NCBI GenBank assembly: GCA_049293015.1
Contig: JBATSB010000203.1
Span: forward strand, 3,839-67,838
Direction: 5' to 3'
Length of the DNA: 64,000 nt
From: UBA2330 sp049293015
GTDB taxonomy: Bacteria > Bacteroidota > Ignavibacteria > Tepidaquicellales > Tepidaquicellaceae
Positions 1 to 8,179 of this stretch are shown in pieces. Position numbers and translations under genes: made by a program. The notes beneath the pieces were generated by a model, which made no database searches, was not told where the DNA came from, and saw only the letters and a program-made list of their open reading frames with translations. Numbering within the stretch: position 1 is the stretch's first letter; every line of letters begins with the position of its first letter.

Positions 1-1
1 C

Positions 2-703
2 GGCGGTTACATTCTGAACGGCGCAAAGATGTGGATCACTAACGGAACTGTTGCAGACGTTGCAGTAGTATGGGCAAAGCTTGACGGAAAAGTAAAAGGG
101 TTTTTAGTAGATAAAGGAACGAAAGGATTTTCTGCACCGGAGATGAAAGGTAAACTTTCTCTAAGAGCATCTATTACTTCTGAACTTGTTTTTGAAGACT
201 GTTTTATTCCGGATGAAAATTTACTTCCTGAAAGTGGTGGATTGAAATCACCTCTCATGTGTCTGACACAGGCAAGATACGGAATTGCATGGGGTGTGAT
301 CGGATTGGCAAATGAATGTTACAGCACAGTTTTAAACTATTCACTTTCGAGAATTCAATTCGATAAGCCGATCGCTGCATTTCAGCTCACCCAGGAAAAA
401 CTTGCCTACATGGTAACTGAAATCACAAAAGCACAGCTTCTTTGTTATCAGCTTGCGAAATTGAAAGATTCAGGAAAGATGCGTCCACAGCAGGTTTCTC
501 TTGCAAAAAGAAATAACTGTGAAATTGCAAAGACCATTGCATCTATGGCAAGAGAAATGCTCGGTGCAAATGGTATTTTAGATGAATATCCTGTGATGAG
601 ACATCAGAATAATATTGAATCCGTAAAGACTTATGAAGGTACACATGAAATGCATACACTGATAATTGGTGAAGATGTGACAGGTATTGCTGCTTATAAA
701 TAA
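2..703 (+). CDS. Acyl-CoA dehydrogenase, glutaryl-CoA dehydrogenase-like (3' part)
   Basis: The reading frame is open from the left edge, so only the C-terminal 233 residues are present. Family knowledge: these FAD enzymes abstract the alpha proton of an acyl-CoA and pass electrons to ETF; the glutaryl-CoA branch also decarboxylates to crotonyl-CoA. Seen here: the mid-domain ITNG segment, ARYGIAWG, the FDKPIAAFQ region that opens the C-terminal helical domain, and near the end YEGTHEMHTLI, whose Glu is the expected catalytic base of the glutaryl-CoA dehydrogenase clade. No neighbour hints at a lysine or tryptophan degradation operon. Substrate is inferred from motif resemblance; another short-chain acyl-CoA remains possible. 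Confidence 0.85.
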   Translation, partial: GGYILNGAKMWITNGTVADVAVVWAKLDGKVKGFLVDKGTKGFSAPEMKGKLSLRASITSELVFEDCFIPDENLLPESGGLKSPLMCLTQARYGIAWGVIGLANECYSTVLNYSLSRIQFDKPIAAFQLTQEKLAYMVTEITKAQLLCYQLAKLKDSGKMRPQQVSLAKRNNCEIAKTIASMAREMLGANGILDEYPVMRHQNNIESVKTYEGTHEMHTLIIGEDVTGIAAYK

Positions 704-706
704 TTA

Positions 707-756
707 GGACTATATGAAATACAGTGATTATTTTAAATATTTCATATCCTTTTTTA
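707..756 (+). terminator. Intrinsic terminator after the acyl-CoA dehydrogenase
   Basis: A stem with TATGAAATA on the left and TATTTCATA on the right, extended by GG/CC at its base with a small bulge, is followed by a run of T. It starts four bases after the stop codon. Confidence 0.55.
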
Positions 757-780
757 AAAATATCCTAAACTTTTCTTCAT

Positions 781-993
781 GTCATTCCCGCATGCTCCTA
801 GCGGGAATCCAGTCAGAAAGTTTAGATAGAAACGTATGAGTTTTTATTCTGCACACATAATCAAGAGTGGTAAAAATAGCACTATATATTATAGAGTTAC
901 GAAATATTTCTGTTAATATTAAATGAAAAGATCTGGAATACCAATTGAGTTTCCGTGATGAATAGATTCCCGCTAGGATCATGAGGGAATGAC
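781..993. mobile_element. MITE-like element with 29-bp terminal inverted repeats
   Basis: The ends at 781-809 and 965-993 are inverted copies of each other with 27 of 29 positions matching. Each begins GTCATTCCC, and each end is itself a small hairpin (ATTCCCGC ... GCGGGAAT at the left end). The 155-bp interior is AT-rich and shows no transposase; its one open frame of 66 codons on the minus strand is made partly of the repeat ends and is not believed. The architecture fits a non-autonomous element mobilised in trans. No clear target-site duplication is visible. Confidence 0.6.
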
Positions 994-1123
994 AAAATTT
1001 GTGGCAAAATAAAATTAATTATTTTACTATTTTTGTTACCTCAGAGTTAAGTGTTCTGCGGAATCTGAATAAAACAATATAAATAGCAAACTAGAAATAA
1101 ATTTTTAGAAATTTTCATTAGTT

Positions 1124-2356
1124 ATGAAAACATTCGACATACCAATATTTTACAGAAGTCCGATAATTTCAAAGATCAAAAATTCACGAAAGCTGAATGA
1201 TCCGAGAAAGAAGGATTACTCGCCGACTGAATTAGATTTTGGTCCGGTAGTATTTTTTATTGCCCGACATTTTGGATTCTGTTACGGTGTAGAGAATGCT
1301 ATTGAAATTTCTTACAAAGCAATTGAAGAAAATCCGGGTAAGAGAATTTTTTTACTGAGTGAAATGATCCATAACTCTGATGTAAACAGTGATCTAATCG
1401 ACAGAGGTGTAAGATTTATTATGGATACTTCGGGAAAGCAGTTAATAGAATGGGATGAACTGAATTCGAATGACATTGTAATTATACCTGCATTCGGAAC
1501 AACTCTTGAGATTGAAAATCAACTTAACGAATTAAATATAGATCCATTAAAGTATAATACTACATGTCCCTTTGTAGAGAAAGTCTGGAACAGAGCTGAC
1601 TCATTAGGTAAAACAGGTTTTACAATTATTGTTCATGGGAAATATAAACATGAAGAAACCCGTGCAACATTTTCTCACAGTAAGGAATCTGCACCGACTC
1701 TTATTATCAGAGATATTTCTGAAGCTGAAATTCTTGGTGAATTAATAACAGGTAAAAGAGATATAAAAGAGTTTTATGAAATATTTGCAAACAGATTTTC
1801 AGAAGGATTTGATCCTGAAAGAGATCTGAATTTTATCGGTGTAGTAAATCAGACTACAATGCTTGCAACTGAAACACAGGCGATAGCAGATTATCTGAAT
1901 AAGATTATGTCCGAAAAGTTTGGCACAGTTAAATTGTCTGAACATTTTTCTGACACACGGGATACACTTTGCTATGCTACTCATGATAACCAAAAAGCTA
2001 CTTACGGACTACTTGAAAAAAATGCTGACATTGCAATAGTAGTGGGCGGATACAACAGTTCGAATACATCACATATATATGAATTGTGTGAAGAGAAACT
2101 ACCAACATATTTTATTTCATCAGCAGATAAAATTTTATCTAAGGATCTGATATCGCATTTCGATTTTCAGAATCAAAGAGAAATTTTTACCAAGAATTTT
2201 TTACCTGTCAAAGAAAAAGTAAAAATTATCCTTACCAGCGGTGCATCGTGTCCTGATTCTATTGTGGATGAAGTTCTTCAAAAGATACTTTCATATTTTG
2301 AAAGTACAAAAAATATTGATTCTGTATTGGAGGATTTTGCAATGAATAAAAATTAA
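1124..2356 (+). CDS. ispH: 4-hydroxy-3-methylbut-2-enyl diphosphate reductase
   Basis: IspH (LytB) carries out the last step of the methylerythritol phosphate pathway, reducing HMBPP to IPP and DMAPP with a [4Fe-4S] cluster in the cytosol. The three cluster cysteines are visible: C53 in GFCYGV, C148 in TTCPFV and C376 in GASCPDS. At 410 residues it is longer than the roughly 316-residue E. coli enzyme, with an N-terminal extension of about 40 residues and an insertion around residues 200-235; such long forms occur in several phyla. The ATG start follows an AT-rich leader. It is not in an operon with ispG, which lies at 9.8-11.8 kb on the opposite strand. Confidence 0.95.
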   Translation: MKTFDIPIFYRSPIISKIKNSRKLNDPRKKDYSPTELDFGPVVFFIARHFGFCYGVENAIEISYKAIEENPGKRIFLLSEMIHNSDVNSDLIDRGVRFIMDTSGKQLIEWDELNSNDIVIIPAFGTTLEIENQLNELNIDPLKYNTTCPFVEKVWNRADSLGKTGFTIIVHGKYKHEETRATFSHSKESAPTLIIRDISEAEILGELITGKRDIKEFYEIFANRFSEGFDPERDLNFIGVVNQTTMLATETQAIADYLNKIMSEKFGTVKLSEHFSDTRDTLCYATHDNQKATYGLLEKNADIAIVVGGYNSSNTSHIYELCEEKLPTYFISSADKILSKDLISHFDFQNQREIFTKNFLPVKEKVKIILTSGASCPDSIVDEVLQKILSYFESTKNIDSVLEDFAMNKN

Positions 2357-2383
2357 TTTACTATTTTCAACTGATTTTTCATT

Positions 2384-2542
2384 ATGAGTTTATTTCGGGT
2401 AATACTTGCTATCATACTTCCGCCTCTTGCTGTTATTGACAAAGGCTGCGGTTCAGTTGTAATAGTTGCAATACTGACTCTTATCGGATGGGTACCCGGT
2501 GTAATAGCAGCTTTAATTATTTTAAATAAAAATGAAAGATAA
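2384..2542 (+). CDS. Pmp3/YqaE-family small membrane protein
   Basis: This 52-residue frame encodes two hydrophobic helices separated by a short turn. The sequence ILPPLAVIDKGCG followed by TLIGWVPGVIAAL is the hallmark of the Pmp3/YqaE (UPF0057) proteolipids, which typically read LPPLGV near the first helix and GWxPGxxHA in the second. Family members sit in the inner membrane and are linked to salt or cold stress and membrane potential in yeast and plants; the bacterial role is unclear. It starts 27 bases after ispH and could be co-transcribed with it. Confidence 0.85.
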   Translation: MSLFRVILAIILPPLAVIDKGCGSVVIVAILTLIGWVPGVIAALIILNKNER

Positions 2543-2617
2543 TATTATTTTACTTTTGAAATTTTTTCTTGTCTCTTCAGATCATGTACAATTTCTGAAA
2601 ATTAATTTCCCATTTAT

Positions 2618-3241
2618 TTGAAAACTCATACAAAGGAAACACAGGAAAATCTTACTCCGGATCTTGCATTGGAGATTCTAAAAGAAGGTAATGTAAGATT
2701 TGTAAACAATATTAAAGTAAACAGGAATCTGCTGCAGCAAGTAAATGAAACTTCTACCAAACAGTTTCCATTCGCAGCAGTACTTAGTTGCATAGATTCA
2801 AGGACGTCTGCAGAGCTTATATTCGATCAGGGACTCGGTGATATTTTCAGCATTAGAATCGCCGGTAATATATTAAACGAAGATATACTCGGTAGTATGG
2901 AATTTGCCTGTAAAAAAGTCGGCTCGAAACTTATAGTTGTATTAGGTCATACGAACTGCGGAGCTATCACCGGTGCATGCGATGATGTAAAAATGGGGCA
3001 TCTTACAGCTCTAATTAATAAGATCAAACCTGCAATTGAATGTGAAACAGAAACCACTACAGACAGAAACGGCAGTAATATTGAGTTTACTGAGAATGTC
3101 TCTTTAAATAATGTGAGATTAACTGTCGATGGTATTAAGAAAAGAAGTACAATACTTGCAGAACTGGAAAACAATAATAAAATTAAAATTGTCGGAGGAA
3201 TGTATGATGTGGAGACAGGAGTTGTTAAATTTTTAATTTAA
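2618..3241 (+). CDS. Beta-class carbonic anhydrase
   Basis: This zinc enzyme interconverts CO2 and bicarbonate. The 207-residue protein carries the beta-class ligands: C58 and D60 in SCIDSR, and H111 and C114 in GHTNCGAI. The Asp-Arg dyad next to the first ligand is intact. There is no signal peptide, so a cytosolic role in bicarbonate supply is expected. The start is TTG at 2618, the only initiation codon that includes the N-terminal helix of the family. A bicarbonate transporter is not adjacent, so a periplasmic or concentrating function is not supported. Confidence 0.93.
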   Translation: MKTHTKETQENLTPDLALEILKEGNVRFVNNIKVNRNLLQQVNETSTKQFPFAAVLSCIDSRTSAELIFDQGLGDIFSIRIAGNILNEDILGSMEFACKKVGSKLIVVLGHTNCGAITGACDDVKMGHLTALINKIKPAIECETETTTDRNGSNIEFTENVSLNNVRLTVDGIKKRSTILAELENNNKIKIVGGMYDVETGVVKFLI

Positions 3242-3309
3242 GCAGAATAAATATTTATACCGTTATAAAATATTTTATTCATTTAATCTAATTATCATTT
3301 TATAAAAAA

Positions 3310-3798
3310 ATGAATAAAGATTATACTATTCCACAGCAGACAAGGATCGGACATGTACATTTAAAGGTTTCTGATCTGGAGCGTTCGCTGGAATTTTATT
3401 CCGGCTTGCTTGGCTTTCAAGTAACTTTAAAATACGGTACACAAGCTGCATTTATTTCTGCAGGCGGCTACCATCATCACATCGGACTTAACACTTGGTT
3501 CAGTAAAGGCAGTCCTCCTTCTCAGGAAAGAGGTGTCGGTTTGTTTCATACTGCGATATTATATCCTGAAAGAAAAGATCTTGCCGAAATTTACAAAAGA
3601 CTTCTGGATGCCGAATATCCTCTGACGGGTGCAAGTGATCATGGAGTCTCCGAAACATTATATCTTAACGATCCCGATAACAATGGCGTCGAACTATACT
3701 GGGACAGACCCGAGGAACAGTGGCCTAGAAATGAAGATGGTTCGATTGAAATGTACACAAGAGCTCTTGACCTGGACGATCTGTTAAGTGAGATTTAA
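3310..3798 (+). CDS. VOC-family (glyoxalase/extradiol dioxygenase-like) protein
   Basis: A 162-residue single-unit protein with two beta-alpha-beta-beta-beta modules. RIGHVHLKVSDLERSLEFY opens the first module and LFHTAILYP the second; DPDNNGVELYWDRP near residue 140 matches the metal-ligand Glu segment of CatE-like catechol 2,3-dioxygenase relatives. His residues in GHVHL and LFHTAIL plus the Glu in VELYW could form the metal site. The substrate cannot be named: VOC proteins include dioxygenases, glyoxalases and resistance proteins. It is followed by a strong bidirectional terminator. Confidence 0.85.
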   Translation: MNKDYTIPQQTRIGHVHLKVSDLERSLEFYSGLLGFQVTLKYGTQAAFISAGGYHHHIGLNTWFSKGSPPSQERGVGLFHTAILYPERKDLAEIYKRLLDAEYPLTGASDHGVSETLYLNDPDNNGVELYWDRPEEQWPRNEDGSIEMYTRALDLDDLLSEI

Positions 3799-3805
3799 AA
3801 TGATT

Positions 3806-3858
3806 ATTATTCAAATAAAAAAAGCGGCTTGTATAACCGCTTTTTTATTTGAATAAAT
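3806..3858. terminator. Bidirectional intrinsic terminator
   Basis: A long near-perfect palindrome has AAAGCGG/CCGCTTT as its core, flanked by an A-run on the left and a T-run on the right, and extends outwards through TTCAAATA/TATTTGAA. It lies between the convergent VOC gene and the deoxyhypusine synthase-family gene and can serve both. Confidence 0.9.
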
Positions 3859-3912
3859 TTTTGTTCCCGCAGAGTCACATGTATTTCGGACTCTGCGTGT
3901 AATGAGTTAAAT

Positions 3913-4950
3913 TTATGCCTCTGCTTTTTCATTCATAAACATTTTCTGAAATTCTCTCTTCTCTCTGTTTTTCCAGTTGCCTTTGTGATAAGCATAACCT
4001 GTAATCAGAGGCATTGCGATAGTTGCTTCGCAGAAGACCATTTGTTCATATGTCATATCGACCTTTCCCCATGAGCTGGCTTCCTTAAGAGTAGATCCTG
4101 AAAGCGCACCATCCCTGTCATCTGCAACTGTTATCTGAATTGCATATTTATGCATCGGGACTTCTTTGTCAAGGATCTCTGCTGCTACAACTGTATCTTG
4201 CGCAAAGTTTTTCGGAACACCGCCGCCTACCATAAATAGTCCTGATTCATGAGCTGCCAGTTTAATTTTTGTAAGCTCAAGAAAATCTTTTGCCGAGTCA
4301 AGGGAAACATGTGAGTCAGGATTTTTATGCTGATGATGGACAAATCCAAATCCCGCAGAGCAGTCAGAAAAGGCCGGTACAAAAATCGGAACATTATTTT
4401 CATAAGCTGCCAGTACTACTGAATCCTTATTCTTACCATTCTCTGAAAGATATTTTCCCATGTGCCAGATAAATTCCCTGGATGAATAAGGTCTTCTCTC
4501 AAGTGTATCACAGATCTGCGAGATAGTATAATCACAGACTCTTAGATCTTCTTCATCAATATATGTATCGTAAATTCTGTCGATCATAAGTTCACGCATC
4601 TCATTATCATCTACAAACTGCGAACCTTTATAATGTTTAAATCCCAGTCCTTCAAAAAAATCCTGATCTGTAATAATAGCACCGGTGGAGACAATTGCAT
4701 CTACCATATTATTTCTGACCATATCTACTACGACATTTTTCAAACCGGCTGAGAAAAGAGATCCGGCGAGACAGAGCATAACTGAACAGTTTTTATCTGC
4801 AAGCATCATATCATAATAATCCGCTGCAGTTGCGAGTTCTCGTGATGAGAAAGCCATGTTTCGCATGTCATCGACGAGCGGTATCACGTTATGTTTTTTT
4901 ATGTCAATGTGCTGTATTGTTTCCTTAAGGTAATCTTTTTTTGTTTTCAT
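3913..4950 (-). CDS. Deoxyhypusine synthase-family protein
   Basis: Members transfer an aminobutyl group from spermidine via NAD. In eukaryotes and archaea the acceptor is an eIF5A lysine; bacterial homologues include homospermidine synthases, because bacteria lack eIF5A. The protein of 345 residues retains the active-site lysine, K296 in SSWGK, and the NAD-binding glycine run GGGVPKNF, where the His-His of the human enzyme is replaced by Lys-Asn. A TTG 29 codons upstream is possible, but the ATG at 4950 is favoured because the family starts near KKDYLKETIQHID. Polyamine production is the likely role; no other polyamine gene is adjacent. Confidence 0.85.
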   Translation of the reverse strand: MKTKKDYLKETIQHIDIKKHNVIPLVDDMRNMAFSSRELATAADYYDMMLADKNCSVMLCLAGSLFSAGLKNVVVDMVRNNMVDAIVSTGAIITDQDFFEGLGFKHYKGSQFVDDNEMRELMIDRIYDTYIDEEDLRVCDYTISQICDTLERRPYSSREFIWHMGKYLSENGKNKDSVVLAAYENNVPIFVPAFSDCSAGFGFVHHQHKNPDSHVSLDSAKDFLELTKIKLAAHESGLFMVGGGVPKNFAQDTVVAAEILDKEVPMHKYAIQITVADDRDGALSGSTLKEASSWGKVDMTYEQMVFCEATIAMPLITGYAYHKGNWKNREKREFQKMFMNEKAEA

Positions 4951-5082
4951 ATTTAATTTACTTTGGATTTTGAATAGGTCTAATATAAAAAAATTTATTC
5001 CCTTATTAAATGAAGTTTTGGTTTTTTGTTTTTTCAATTATATTCAATTCTGAGAACTGAAGGAATACTGATTGGCAAACTA

Positions 5083-6048
5083 TTATTCAGAACTATCAAT
5101 AACAAACTGCTCACCAATATTCAGGATCTTAACTTTCCTTTTGTATTCATCATTTGTGAGATACATTTTCTGTAACTCCTTGATCTGTATATTCGGATCT
5201 GTGAACATTCCGAAATGTGCAGGTATCATGTATTTTGCTTTAGTGTCATCCAGAATTTTAACAGCTCCCATCGGTAATATGTGGGACGTACCCTGATCTA
5301 TCTCAGTACATCCTTTACAATAAATAATATTTACCAATGCAAGATCAATGTCGTAATTGTCTCCGATAAATTTAAATAATTTAGGATCATATGAAGTGTC
5401 TGATGTATAATAAACTATTACATCTCTATACTGAATTATATAACCACAGTATCCATTACTGCTGAAAAATTTTCCGTCAACTCCGTATCTTCCACCCCAG
5501 TGAACAGCAGGAACAGCAGTTATCTTTACGCTGTCAATATATTTTGATTCTCCTGTAAATTTTTTCTTATAATCAGTAAAATTCATCCTGATAAAATTCA
5601 GATCATAATCAGGCAAATAATTTTCGACACCTGCCGGAAAAACAATGTCTGTTCCTGTAAATTTATCTTCTATCTCAGTCAGCGATCCATAGCTAAGATG
5701 ATCCATATGAGAATGAGATATAAGAACCATATCTAATTTTTTAAGTGAATTGAGATCCAGACCCGGCTCGACATATCTGCGCAGCACCTGAGCAACATTA
5801 TTTGTAAATACAGGATCGATCAGAATTACCTTGTCATAAATCTGTAAAAGGAATGAAGCATGTCCTATCCATAATGCTGACAACTTCACATTTTTTTTTA
5901 TCGGATCCTTTACTTTTTTTATTACTTTTTCAGGAGAAGATAATTGTCTCACAAAATTATCACCTACATCAATAAATGTCTGGCAGGAATTAATTGTGAA
6001 TATTAAAATTGATATAGATAAAATTTTTAATGTGTTATTATTCACCAT
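5083..6048 (-). CDS. Metallo-beta-lactamase-fold hydrolase, putative lipoprotein
   Basis: The N-terminal 21 residues are a hydrophobic leader ending TINSC, a plausible lipobox with C22 as the lipidated residue. The rest is an MBL domain: LWIGHASFLLQ, the zinc motif HSHMDH at residues 112-117, a later histidine in VPAVHWGG, an Asp in YTSDTSYD and the last His in PAHFGMF. This pattern is the UlaG/NAPE-PLD-like subgroup that acts on phosphodiester or lactone substrates, so an envelope lipid phosphodiesterase is a possible role. The substrate is not shown by the sequence. It lies 9 bases after the kelch-like gene stop and may share a transcript with it. Confidence 0.85.
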   Translation of the reverse strand: MVNNNTLKILSISILIFTINSCQTFIDVGDNFVRQLSSPEKVIKKVKDPIKKNVKLSALWIGHASFLLQIYDKVILIDPVFTNNVAQVLRRYVEPGLDLNSLKKLDMVLISHSHMDHLSYGSLTEIEDKFTGTDIVFPAGVENYLPDYDLNFIRMNFTDYKKKFTGESKYIDSVKITAVPAVHWGGRYGVDGKFFSSNGYCGYIIQYRDVIVYYTSDTSYDPKLFKFIGDNYDIDLALVNIIYCKGCTEIDQGTSHILPMGAVKILDDTKAKYMIPAHFGMFTDPNIQIKELQKMYLTNDEYKRKVKILNIGEQFVIDSSE

Positions 6049-6057
6049 TTACTTTTT

Positions 6058-7929
6058 TTATTTCACTAGCAGCATTTTCCTGCTCGCTGTAAATCCTTTT
6101 GATTCAAGCTTATAATAATAAACTCCGCTGGAAAATTCGCTGCCCTTAAATTCAATAGAATAAAATCCGGCCTGTTTATTTTCATTGATGAGTGTCATCA
6201 TTTCATTTCCTAAAATATCATATATCTTCAGAGATACCGTACCTGATTCAGGAATTTCAAAATCTATTTTCGTAGAAGGATTAAATGGATTAGGATAATT
6301 TTGATGTAATGAATAATTGTTTGGGGAAGCAATAACAACTTCACCTGATAAATTATAATATTCAAAACTGCCGTTATAATCCATCTGCTTTAGTCTGTAT
6401 GCGTATCTCCCGGCATTCATATTTTTTTCTGTAAAAGAATATTGGTTTACTGAATTGGAATTTCCATTTCCTTCAATGAATGAAATATTTTCCCAATTGC
6501 TATTTACAACGGAAGCTGACTTTCTCTCGATATAAAATCCCGAATTATTAATTTCTGATGAAGTGTTCCAATGTAGCTTTACATCTCTTCCTGAAACTTC
6601 GGATGTAAATGAATTCAGCTCGACCGGTAGTGGAAAATCAGGAGTAATATAGACTTTAAAAATATAATCGCTTGGAGTGCTCAGACCGTTATTTGGTAGT
6701 TGAGCATTTATCCCTCCATAGATATATCCAACGAAAGTTCTGGTATAATTTAGCTGATTTAATTTTATAACTTCATTATCAAAATGCGGAACGGAAGTAT
6801 TAAGTATGAATTTTGCATTAGTACCAAGCAGTGCAGGCATTTTTTCTGTATTCACAATTTCATCTGATATACCGTTCGATCTTTTTGTAAGTGTTGAAAT
6901 ATCATTTATAAAAGGAACGAGTGGATCATAAACGAGATCACCCGTGGTGTCATTTACTGAATATAAACTTGTGCCGCCAAAAAAAGTAGTGTGCATACTT
7001 CCTGTCATTGAATTAAATGAATTCAAATGTGCGGTAGTATATTGAGTCAGCTTTTGTTCAAAACTGTAATCAACTGTTATAGAGTTTTCTTCAATATAAA
7101 TCGGATTCAGAAAAGGCAGGTCGGCATTTTTTTTAAAGACTCCACCATACAATGTCAGATATTGTGTAACTCCGTCAGGCTTAACTGCCGGTATCAGATT
7201 CATGTCCCTTCTGTGATATTCTGTAGTATCAGTAAATCCAGTATAATCTGAAATGCTGACATTTATACCATCATCAATTATTTTAAATTTTTTAATCTGA
7301 TCAGTATAGACCTGATTATTAGTGTTTATTCTGTAAGTACCTGTGAATTTGTGACCACCGGCCAGATAATAATAATCGCCTAATTTCTTAAGTTCACCGC
7401 CGCAGACCTGAAGTCTTATATCTGTTAATCCTCTGACATAAGGAGCAACGGAATTTCCATTCATCACTGCATTAATAGTTTCTTCTATGTCAAATACTTT
7501 CAATGAAGGAAAAGTTATAAGTCCGTTTGCTGTACTGTCATAACCGTATCCGCCAATGAAGCAAAGTTTATTGCCATCCTGAAATGACTGCATATTTGCT
7601 GAACGAAGCTGATCTGCAAAAGCAAATGGAAGATCAGTAAATATACTTCTTGAATAGGTCAGATTAGTCAAAGGATCTACGACATAGATATAGATATTTG
7701 AAAATTGTTTTGGAAAAGAATTCACAGCATTAAAGCCATGAAGTCCGTTTGTACGACCACCTATAAACAGCCATCTTCCGTTTGACTCAGCAAAAGCAAA
7801 TGAATGAATAGCCGGTGCATTTGGAATAAAGATCTGTTCAAGATCGACAGTATAAGGTTCTGTATCAGCTTTGGATATACTTGCTATTTGAAAAATAAAG
7901 AGTATTGCTAAAAGTAATCTTAATTTCAT
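6058..7929 (-). CDS. Kelch-like beta-propeller protein with T9SS sorting domain
   Basis: A secreted 623-residue protein. Residues 1-21 are a signal peptide. From about 40 to 430 there are repeated blades with paired glycines (FIGGR, FIGGYGYDS, LAGGHKFTG, LYGGVF, FFGGTSLY, YIYGGI), as in kelch propellers. A module beginning PVELNSFTSEV at about 445 is common in this group's exported proteins. The T9SS C-terminal domain starts near 539 with NYPNPFNPSTKI and ends RKMLLVK. It should cross the outer membrane by T9SS and be attached to the surface or released. Ligand unknown. It is a paralogue of the next upstream gene, which lacks the extra module. Confidence 0.85.
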   Translation of the reverse strand: MKLRLLLAILFIFQIASISKADTEPYTVDLEQIFIPNAPAIHSFAFAESNGRWLFIGGRTNGLHGFNAVNSFPKQFSNIYIYVVDPLTNLTYSRSIFTDLPFAFADQLRSANMQSFQDGNKLCFIGGYGYDSTANGLITFPSLKVFDIEETINAVMNGNSVAPYVRGLTDIRLQVCGGELKKLGDYYYLAGGHKFTGTYRINTNNQVYTDQIKKFKIIDDGINVSISDYTGFTDTTEYHRRDMNLIPAVKPDGVTQYLTLYGGVFKKNADLPFLNPIYIEENSITVDYSFEQKLTQYTTAHLNSFNSMTGSMHTTFFGGTSLYSVNDTTGDLVYDPLVPFINDISTLTKRSNGISDEIVNTEKMPALLGTNAKFILNTSVPHFDNEVIKLNQLNYTRTFVGYIYGGINAQLPNNGLSTPSDYIFKVYITPDFPLPVELNSFTSEVSGRDVKLHWNTSSEINNSGFYIERKSASVVNSNWENISFIEGNGNSNSVNQYSFTEKNMNAGRYAYRLKQMDYNGSFEYYNLSGEVVIASPNNYSLHQNYPNPFNPSTKIDFEIPESGTVSLKIYDILGNEMMTLINENKQAGFYSIEFKGSEFSSGVYYYKLESKGFTASRKMLLVK

Positions 7930-8179
7930 AAGAAATAATTATAGTAAAAGATTTTAAAAAATAGTTTTTAATATAAATTTTTAATTGTGAAAATTATACC
8001 AGTTCACAAAATATCAATTTGTCCAAATCCAGTTTTTTCAGCACGTTTTTAAATTTTACCTGGGATGCAATTAATATTGAAACTCTGTCTCAAATCAATC
8101 AAGACCTCATTGCGCAGTCTGAAACGAAATTCAAATATATAAACTGCACTATTAAATTTCATAAAGTTTTTGTAATCTG

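Noticed and set aside
782..982. 66-codon open frame on the minus strand
   Set aside because: It lies within the inverted-repeat element and its ends are made of the repeat itself; no signal or family is visible.
3913..5037. Longer deoxyhypusine synthase-family protein starting at TTG 5037
   Set aside because: The extra 29 residues are Lys/Phe-rich and unlike the family start; the ATG at 4950 fits the homologous N-terminus.
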